In this document: positions 61,001-64,000 of the stretch, piece by piece
How positions within the stretch are numbered: the stretch's first letter is position 1
Layout of the letters: the number at the start of each line of letters is the position of its first letter
NCBI GenBank assembly: GCA_024734555.1
Contig: JANPWX010000204.1
Span: 1,962,329 to 2,026,328 of the forward strand
From: Trochalopteron elliotii
Taxonomy: Eukaryota; Chordata; Aves; Passeriformes; Leiothrichidae
Length of the DNA: 64,000 nucleotides
Direction: 5' to 3'
Notes under the pieces: model-generated
The model's database searches: none
What the model was told of the DNA's origin: nothing
What the model saw: only the letters and a program-made list of their open reading frames with translations
Made by a program: the position numbers and the translations under genes

Positions 61001-61823
61001 CCAAGGACAGTCTTGATGACCTCAACACCCCATCTATTTAATAGCTTAGGTGATAAACCAGTATCAAAAAAAAAGGACAGAAATATTCTTTCACACTATA
61101 CAGTAGATAAAATGTAGAGGTGTTACAGATGTCCCTCTCCTTTTCTCTTAAAACTTGAAAGCAGCACAACTGTACTTAGAACTGGTCTGGCAAGGGGGAG
61201 ATGGTCATGGACTGACTGCAAAGTTCACTACACCTCCAGCAGCCACAGCATGTGAGGCATTTGTGCAGTTCCCAGCTGGGACACCACCTTGCACAGAGGC
61301 TCTGTATGGTAGAGAGTGCAATGCACTTAGCCTGAGGGCTCACACAGACATTTTGGGCAGAGCTAGCACACTGCTGCCCTGCTCCAGCTTACAGAAACAG
61401 ATCTCATCAAGCACAGGTCAACTGCTTGATGGCTTAAGCAGAATGAGAGTATTTTTCAGAATAACAAAACCATTGCTCTACTAGAGAGCCATAATGCCAA
61501 AGTAAAAGTGGAACTGGCAGCTGCAAGAGGCAGAGATCCTGGGTTGAACAGAGATTCAGGATGTGACCCTAACTTTCCCCACACGGTGCTATTTGAATGG
61601 TATCAGTAGGGGCAATCCCTATAGAGAAAGGGGCAAACTGAGGAAGAATTAGTGCTTACAGTTTTGTGCCACTGCCTCCCTCTTAACCTCAAGAACTCCA
61701 CTTTCAAAAAGCAGGCATCAAAACACCACACACCAGCACTTACTGTATATTCTATGGTACCATGCGGCTTCTGAGAAACCATTTTCTTCTCTTTCTTTTC
61801 ATTGGTTTTGTTTTGATTGTCAT
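39905..61823 (-). CDS. NCOA7: NCOA7, nuclear receptor coactivator 7, 5' exons outside window
   Basis: Thirteen exons join in frame to give 855 residues ending at a TAA/TGA-class stop at 39905; human NCOA7 is 942, so roughly 90 N-terminal residues lie right of the window. Domains in order: a LysM domain (YTAGNQDTINSIALKFNVTP to VPGQILFVPD), a GRAM-like region (VVKFLKMNCRYFTDGK to ALPSDIPKDLCPLYRPGEWE), a long acidic variable linker, and a C-terminal TLDc domain. TLDc proteins such as NCOA7 and OXR1 bind the V-ATPase and protect against oxidative stress; NCOA7 was named as an oestrogen-receptor coactivator. Exons: 61744-61823, 60814-60921, 59956-60054, 58779-58904, 56393-56577, 53918-54984, 52336-52504, 45923-46070, 42535-42663, 42248-42400, 41642-41737, 40924-40997, 39905-40040. 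Confidence 0.96.
40924..40997 (-). CDS. NCOA7: NCOA7 TLDc exon
   Basis: Encodes VFKWSGENTYFINGDTTSLE and LGGGG. The glycine run spans the next intron. Acceptor CTCAG, donor GTGAGT. Confidence 0.96.
41642..41737 (-). CDS. NCOA7: NCOA7 TLDc exon
   Basis: Encodes IFGAYATHPFRFSDHYYGTG followed by ETFLYTFSPHFK, a conserved core of the TLDc domain. Phase 0 at both ends. Confidence 0.97.
42248..42400 (-). CDS. NCOA7: NCOA7 TLDc exon
   Basis: Encodes LARRLPARVQGYPWRLAYST, then LEHGTSLKTLYRKSASLDSP and VLLVIKDMDNQ, all matching human. GC-rich third positions make it stand out from its introns. Donor GTACGG. Confidence 0.97.
42535..42663 (-). CDS. NCOA7: NCOA7 exon, first TLDc-isoform-shared exon
   Basis: Encodes IITVEEAKRRKSVCSFYEEE, an acidic stretch, then HHSALLENMHIEQ. 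It is the junction exon for both long and short isoforms and begins in phase 0. Donor GTATGG. Confidence 0.96.
44391..44468 (-). CDS. NCOA7: NCOA7 alternative first exon, interferon-type short isoform
   Basis: ATG at 44468 opens 26 codons ending at a GTATGT donor in phase 0, the phase needed by the next exon (IITVEE). The peptide includes MPLNIRIIYCARPDQGEPFV and closely resembles the unique N-terminus of human short NCOA7 ([20 protein letters not shown] as I recall it). Joined to five TLDc exons it gives 221 residues; human short form is about 219. It is preceded by an ISRE and a TATA-like box, and no ATG lies between the predicted start site and this one. Known biology: the mammalian short form is interferon-induced and acts on endolysosomal acidification. 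Confidence 0.9.
44583..44588 (-). promoter_or_regulatory. NCOA7: TATA-like box of the short NCOA7 promoter
   Basis: TTATAA within the 10-bp palindrome GCTTATAAGC. A start site about 30 bp downstream, near 44,555, would leave a 5'UTR of about 87 nt with no upstream ATG. Confidence 0.5.
44604..44619 (-). promoter_or_regulatory. NCOA7: Consensus ISRE of the short NCOA7 promoter
   Basis: On the minus strand the site reads GGGGAAACAGAAACTG, a full match to GGAAANNGAAACT bound by ISGF3 and IRFs. It is in transcription orientation, about 15 bp upstream of a TATA-like box and 136 bp upstream of the ATG. Known interferon-stimulated genes have the same arrangement. Confidence 0.85.
44630..44642. promoter_or_regulatory. 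NCOA7: Inverted GAAA/TTTC motif next to the ISRE
   Basis: GTGAAACTTTCAC lies 10 bp upstream of the ISRE in transcription order. The two half-sites face each other; it may be a second IRF-type contact site. The match is to half-sites only, so this is tentative. Confidence 0.4.
45923..46070 (-). CDS. NCOA7: NCOA7 exon, pre-TLDc
   Basis: Encodes VDHLYTFFVQWSPEIYGKDA through KEELDMIDNFFSEPTTKSWE. It is the last exon unique to long isoforms; the short isoform starts in the following intron. Donor GTGAGT. Confidence 0.96.
46814..47076 (+). repeat. Dispersed repeat copy 2
   Basis: Matches 35853-36120 in the same orientation, with CAGTAAAGAGGG at the left end and ATCTACA at the right. The level of divergence suggests an old interspersed element of unknown family. 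Confidence 0.7.
47391..48570 (-). repeat. Old CR1-superfamily LINE, minus orientation
   Basis: The left end (AGAATCACAGAATG, then CCTCTGGAAATCATCTAG) is a CR1 3' end on the minus strand. Rightward come segments matching the complement of the CR1 reverse-transcriptase region, such as the phrase for a lost-frame AFDT-type block near 48,140 and GGGACTGAGGTGAAGCTGAC near 48,356. Heavily mutated, no open frame. Confidence 0.7.
48321..48350. repeat. 15-bp perfect tandem duplication
   Basis: TATAAGGACTTGCTT occurs twice in direct succession, inside the old CR1. Confidence 0.85.
48806..48853. repeat. 24-bp tandem duplication
   Basis: Two adjacent copies beginning CTTGAGGA and ending TTCTTACAGCCA differ at two positions. 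They follow the old CR1. Confidence 0.8.
50366..50408. repeat. Poly-T tract
   Basis: T-rich run broken by GTGTGGG and one C. On the minus (NCOA7) strand it is A-rich. Confidence 0.8.
52336..52504 (-). CDS. NCOA7: NCOA7 exon after the linker
   Basis: Encodes DMLPSKEEKSKTPPMFLCIK, VGKPMRKSF and KKKKQPEYWFAVPRER. The segment precedes the TLDc domain and is highly conserved apart from the middle (VSQSTTMSQQYS). Donor GTAAGC. Confidence 0.95.
53918..54984 (-). CDS. NCOA7: NCOA7 large exon, variable acidic linker
   Basis: A 1,067-bp exon (355 full codons). It starts DIPKDLCPLYRPGEWEDLSS and INPFSKFKSLSKEKRQQ, which are conserved. It then runs through a diverged, charged, serine- and lysine-rich linker and ends conserved with LWLLQKIQVPIE. 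An ORF read without splicing would continue past the GTAGGT donor into the intron. The acceptor is CCTGACAG. Confidence 0.94.
56393..56577 (-). CDS. NCOA7: NCOA7 exon, GRAM-like region
   Basis: Encodes GVVGGVMIVTPNNIMFDPHK through EEYGLICPMEEVVSIALYND to KIKDALPS, near identical to human. The last serine codon is split. Donor GTAAGG. Confidence 0.96.
58779..58904 (-). CDS. NCOA7: NCOA7 exon, start of GRAM-like region
   Basis: Encodes 42 residues from DADLARKAFKPVERVLSS to CRYFTDGK. The end could also be read as a donor four bases earlier (GTAAGG), but the chosen GTAGGT donor keeps GK and the frame to GVVGG, as in human. Confidence 0.94.
59472..59512. repeat. Tandem pair of 16-bp palindromes
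   Basis: CTTGTCTAAAGACAAG (arms of seven around AA) occurs at 59472-59487 and 59497-59512 within a 25-bp repeat unit. Confidence 0.85.
59956..60054 (-). CDS. NCOA7: NCOA7 exon, serine-rich linker after LysM
   Basis: Encodes ILFVPDTSAGRLSSSPGAPV followed by SPSSSDAEYDKLP. ILFVPD is the last LysM strand. The serine-rich part is a disordered linker. Donor GTAAGT, phase 0. Confidence 0.94.
60608..60652 (+). repeat. 45-bp duplicated segment, copy A
   Basis: Identical over 45 bp to 62087-62131 (TATGGCAATTACAAAGCTTC at the left end). It lies about 160 bp beyond the LysM exon in transcription order. Confidence 0.9.
60814..60921 (-). CDS. NCOA7: NCOA7 LysM domain exon
   Basis: Encodes 36 residues, AGNQDTINSIALKFNVTP then NKLVELNKLFTQTIVPGQ, the LysM core. 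In animal proteins of this kind the LysM domain is intracellular and its ligand is not settled. Phase 0 at both ends; donor GTAAGT. Confidence 0.96.
61277..61527 (+). repeat. 251-bp duplicated segment, copy A
   Basis: Aligns without gaps to 63064-63314 with about four mismatches. It lies between the LysM exon and the preceding exon. The duplicated frame makes two long ORFs share the same C-terminal 60 residues. Confidence 0.93.
61744..61823 (-). CDS. NCOA7: NCOA7 exon, start of LysM region (most 5' exon in window)
   Basis: Encodes DDNQNKTNEKKEKKMVSQ and then KPHGTIEYT (first aspartate split). Human has DDNQNKTHDKKEKK and KPHGTMEYT here. Acceptor CTTCAG, donor GTAAGT. Confidence 0.94.
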
Positions 61824-62086
61824 CTGAAGAGAAAAAAAAATTCAAGGAATTGACTGTCAAGATGTTCACCTTTCAGCATGTTTTGAAAGAGATCTACAGT
61901 ATATGCAAATTGCAGCTGTGAAGAAGAACAAGAGGACACATTAAAATGCCTATTAGGCCTTAAGATTGAATTGTAAGGCAATAAAACTTCACCAAGTACA
62001 GCAGGTTTAGTAATCGTTCAGGAACTCTGCAAGAGTAGTGTACATGTGATACCACAGCAATATACAACTGCTGCCATGGTTTCTTC

Positions 62087-62131
62087 TATGGCAATTACAA
62101 AGCTTCCCCCTCACACCAATTCCAAATAATA
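62087..62131 (+). repeat. 45-bp duplicated segment, copy B
   Basis: Exact second copy of 60608-60652, same orientation, 1,479 bp away. Confidence 0.9.
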
Positions 62132-63063
62132 TACAGACATCTACTGCCCTGGTACAACCACAACAAATATTGGTTAACTATCATTTCACTACAAGTACAT
62201 TATATTTAAACACTACATGTCTGAAGGTAAAAGTGTGCCAAGAGTCCTGCAAAGCATGCATGTATACAGACAAGCATAAGAAAGCAGGAACTTTGTGCAG
62301 AAGACTTTTTCTATCGAGAAAAAGAGAAAGTAGAGAGCTCACTGCAGCTGCAGAAACCCTTGCAGGCAGGACCCAAAAGTCACTGGCAAGCTGTCAGCAC
62401 CAGAGCTCTCTACCAGAGCAGGGCAGAGATTTCCAATTCTGAGGACAGCAGTGGGTGAGCAAAGCCACTTAGGGCTCAGGGAGGATGGAGCTGCCCAGCC
62501 AGCTCTGGCCCCACAGGGCTCTCCTCCAAACCCAGAGCCCAGATCCACATACCTGGGGGGGGTGAGGGCAGCATGCAGCCCCAGCTCCAGGAGTGGGGAT
62601 GGGGTGCCAGGAGACAATTCATGGCTCTCCCTGCCTGACTGCCCCCAAGTTCTCAGAAAGGTCTCACTGCCTCCGGCAGGATGCTGCAGCCTGGATGAAC
62701 TCGGGAAAGGCAAGAAGACAAGGCAAGGCTGGGCCCAGCAAAACCAGCAGCCAGGACCAGGAGCAGGGACACGCTGTCCTCCTGCGAGGATTCTTCCTGT
62801 GGTCCAAGCTGGCAGGTCTGGAAGATCAGAGAGGAAAGGACTGGGAATGGCAACGCAGGGCTTCTGACTTGCATTCAGGTTTTGCTGCAACCTTTGCTAT
62901 TTCCAGAGAGCAGAAGGCAGATAATAAAAGGAAGGGCGAGGACTCGCCTGCCGCACTGTAATGTACACAAGAAACAAGGAGGGGCCCGGTGTGCTGCACC
63001 TGACCCTTCTGCTGGCCCGTGTCCACAGCAAGACGAATGCTGTGGGGCTGCCTCAGTGGGTGT

Positions 63064-63314
63064 TGGGACACCACCCTGCACAGAGGCTCTGTATGGTAGA
63101 GAGTGCAATGCACTTAGCCTGAGGGCTCACACAGACATTTTGGGCAGAGCTAGCACACTGCTGCCCTGCTCCAGCTTACAGAAACAGATCTCATCAAGCA
63201 CAGGTCAACTGCTTGATGGCTTAAGCAGAATGAGAGTATTTTTCAGAATAACAAAACCACTGCTCTACTAGAGAGTCATAATGCCAAAGTAAAAGTGGAA
63301 CTGGCAGGTGCAAG
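63064..63314 (+). repeat. 251-bp duplicated segment, copy B
   Basis: Second copy in the same orientation, 1,787 bp from copy A. The flanks do not match. Confidence 0.93.
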
Positions 63315-64000
63315 TCAGAAGAGACTCACAAGAGCCCTGGATATGCATCCAGGTGTTCCTCCTGGCATATCCCACCCACTGCCTGCCGGGGATGCAGTCA
63401 TGAGAAGTGCATTGGTTGGGGACACTGCAGACAGGACAACTGAGGCAGAAAGCGTGTAGAAACCAAACACAGTCTAAATACATGTACATAGTGTACATGG
63501 CATGAAGGACAGCAGAAGGAAGGAGAAGATCAGGATGATGCTGGATTTTCCCTGACAGCATTTTGAAACACAGCATCACCTGATGTCAGACACTTTATCT
63601 CTGAGACTGGACACCCACCTTTTTGAATTAGCTTTCTTACTGTGTTTTTCTGACCATCTGTATTTTCATTATTGTCACACCACCTTCTGCTGACCAAAGT
63701 GAAAGCAGTGTGTGCAAAAATAAGTAATGACAGCATTAGCAGGGCACAGTATTAAACCATCAGAAATACAGTGACAACACGACAGACAAAAAACCTGATA
63801 AATTTTCTTTATCCATTACCTACTGCCAATATGGCACAATCCTGCCTGAAGAAACCCTACCAACTACTGAGTTCACAGTGTTTTGTGCTACCAGGAGATA
63901 CTACTTCAATTAGTCCAGGATAACTATAATTACAACTGCATATCACACCCATGTAGGCAAACTACCTGAACTTTTTGTGACCTTTCCCTGGAGAAAGACA

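Larger units (their letters stand above)
61824..64000 (-). other. NCOA7: NCOA7 5' intron at the right edge
   Basis: I looked for the preceding exon (expected to end in an ELKRYYSI-like peptide) and did not find it. The region has two duplicated segments and a GC-rich block at about 62,430-63,060 with long overlapping ORFs on both strands that look like compositional artefacts. Confidence 0.55.

Noticed and set aside
63530..63736. Possible NCOA7 upstream exon around 63,619-63,662 (lysine-rich, followed by GTGGGT)
   Set aside because: The peptide does not align convincingly with the expected NCOA7 N-terminal segment in any frame, and phase does not support it.

Overview
The window is a piece of a bird chromosome, probably from a songbird or a close relative. 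The genes are split by introns with GT/AG borders. The interspersed repeats are avian: CR1 LINE 3' ends with the ATTCTATG-type tail, and a solo LTR of the kind common in bird ERVL-like elements. Gene order matches the block on human chromosome 6q22 (NCOA7 - HINT3 - TRMT11), here on the minus strand.

Layout from left to right. At 1-20,889 is TRMT11 (minus strand), the catalytic subunit of the tRNA m2G10 methyltransferase; twelve exons (414 codons, in frame throughout) were placed and the last exon lies beyond the left edge. At about 20,890-25,630 is a divergent CpG-rich promoter region and then a plus-strand gene of the ABRA/STARS-costars family (153 aa), which I do not recall between these neighbours in human. 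At 25,630-29,000 is intergenic DNA ending in a solo LTR. At about 29,045-35,593 is HINT3 (minus), a complete five-exon HIT-family nucleotide hydrolase of 169 aa. At 35,700-37,757 is intergenic DNA with a CR1 and a dispersed repeat. From 37,758 to the right edge is NCOA7 (minus): its long 3'UTR and thirteen exons encoding 855 C-terminal residues (LysM domain, GRAM-like region, variable acidic linker, TLDc domain). The first exons lie beyond the right edge.

The most informative find is inside NCOA7. Between the exon ending SWE and the exon starting IITVEE lies an alternative first exon (44,391-44,468) whose 26 residues resemble the N-terminus of the mammalian interferon-induced short NCOA7. About 136 bp upstream of its ATG is a full-consensus ISRE, followed by a TATA-like box. 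The exon joins in frame to the five TLDc exons to give a 221-residue protein. The sequence therefore predicts that interferon-driven short NCOA7 is conserved in birds.

The second find is the ABRA-like gene. It keeps the W..WA.EHI actin-binding block and the whole costars domain, has an in-frame stop upstream of its ATG, and has a perfect CArG box (SRF site) about 0.8 kb upstream of it. Other observations include a tandem NAGNAG splice acceptor and a microsatellite-embedded donor in TRMT11 exon 7, a 98% identical 251-bp duplication in NCOA7 introns, a diverged repeat pair in two places, and several small palindromic or tandem repeats. No CRISPR, operon, tRNA or rRNA features were seen.
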